DNA of 64,000 nt from Thalassomonas sp. M1454 (GTDB lineage Bacteria > Pseudomonadota > Gammaproteobacteria > Enterobacterales > Alteromonadaceae), in the NCBI RefSeq assembly GCF_007097525.1, contig NZ_VKDD01000005.1, forward strand, positions 1-64,000, given 5' to 3'. Shown here piece after piece: positions 63,851 through 64,000 of the stretch (position 1 is its first letter; every line of letters starts with the position of its first letter). A program made the translations under genes and the position numbers. The notes below the pieces were generated by a model. It was not told the DNA's origin. It worked only from the letters and a program-made list of their open reading frames with translations, and searched no databases.

Positions 63851-64000
63851 TTATTTTACACTGATCTCACGCACTTCACACGCAGTTAATTGCCTACTTT
63901 GTGTAACCAACAAGTTACTATCGAGTTGTAAGTTACCAACGGATAGGCGGTGTAAGCCAATAACAGGGTTTTGAAAGCGCCCAAACATACGCTTTATTTG
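63851..64000 (-). CDS. rsuA: 3' end of an RsuA-family 16S rRNA pseudouridine synthase (partial)
   Basis: The last 49 codons of a minus-strand gene continue beyond the right edge. The fragment reads QIKRMFGRFQNPVIGLHRLS and then VGNLQLDSNLL, ending ACEVREISVK-stop. This is the C-terminal end pattern of RsuA/RluB/E/F enzymes (EGKxHQVKRMF, LHRxxIGxLxLD), and it is closest in wording to RsuA, which modifies U516 of 16S rRNA. The subfamily cannot be settled from this fragment. Confidence 0.75.
   Translation of the reverse strand, partial: QIKRMFGRFQNPVIGLHRLSVGNLQLDSNLLVTQSRQLTACEVREISVK

Overview
The window is chromosomal DNA of an AT-rich marine gammaproteobacterium. Protein wording and gene order (rRNA operon / clpB-pgeF-rluD // bamD; fimT-pilW-pilX-pilV-pilE next to ispH-fkpB-lspA-ileS-ribF-murJ // rpsT; mutH // rppH-ptsP-lgt-thyA) fit the Alteromonadales, most likely Colwelliaceae (Colwellia/Thalassotalea-like). 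That placement is inference from gene content and was not computed.

Left edge (1-5.6 kb): two near-consensus rRNA-type promoters and a boxB/boxA/boxC antitermination leader point leftwards, so a 16S gene should begin just outside the window. They are followed by a small DUF4124 gene, clpB (with a candidate heat-shock promoter), pgeF and rluD, then divergent bamD. glnB and nadE follow at 6.6-8.0 kb.

8-16.6 kb: two complete sets of type IV minor pilin genes. Set A (minus strand) encodes FimT, PilW, PilX, PilV and PilE, with greatly enlarged PilV and PilX. Set B has compact PilV-PilW-PilX-PilE on the plus strand and a convergent second FimT. At 16.7-31.4 kb comes a housekeeping block: ispH-fkpB-lspA-ileS-ribF, murJ, rpsT (UUG start), thyA-lgt-TauE-ptsP, rppH and mutH.

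31.4-48.1 kb: a mutarotase gene, then an apparently complete Tad (tight adherence) pilus locus on the minus strand: two Flp pilins with paired C-terminal cysteines, prepilin peptidase TadV, an extra AAA+ ATPase, RcpC/CpaB, secretin RcpA, a small lipoprotein, TadG, TadE, TadF, TadZ, TadA, TadB, TadC and TadD. At its upstream end sit an L,D-transpeptidase and an AraC-type regulator with a receiver-like N-terminus and three copies of a possible operator in its upstream region. Together with the minor pilins this gives the cell two pilus systems for attachment.

48-64 kb: a DUF1461-like membrane protein, small hypotheticals, a GNAT acetyltransferase, an unrecognised helical protein, a secreted M1 metallopeptidase coupled to a DUF6702-like protein, a YgjP-like metallopeptidase, a lipoprotein pair (vanadium-haloperoxidase-like enzyme plus a VCBS/UnbV calcium-rich protein), FdxA, an FAD-dependent dehydrogenase, a DUF3622-like protein and the 3' end of an rsuA-like gene. 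A palindrome of about 31-37 bp occurs twice (24867 and 62967), and a MITE-like element (63002-63163) abuts the second copy. I saw no tRNA, CRISPR array, prophage or complete insertion sequence. The most unusual parts are the duplicated minor pilin sets with giant PilV/PilX, and the Tad locus with its extra ATPase, lipoprotein and disulphide-capable pilins.
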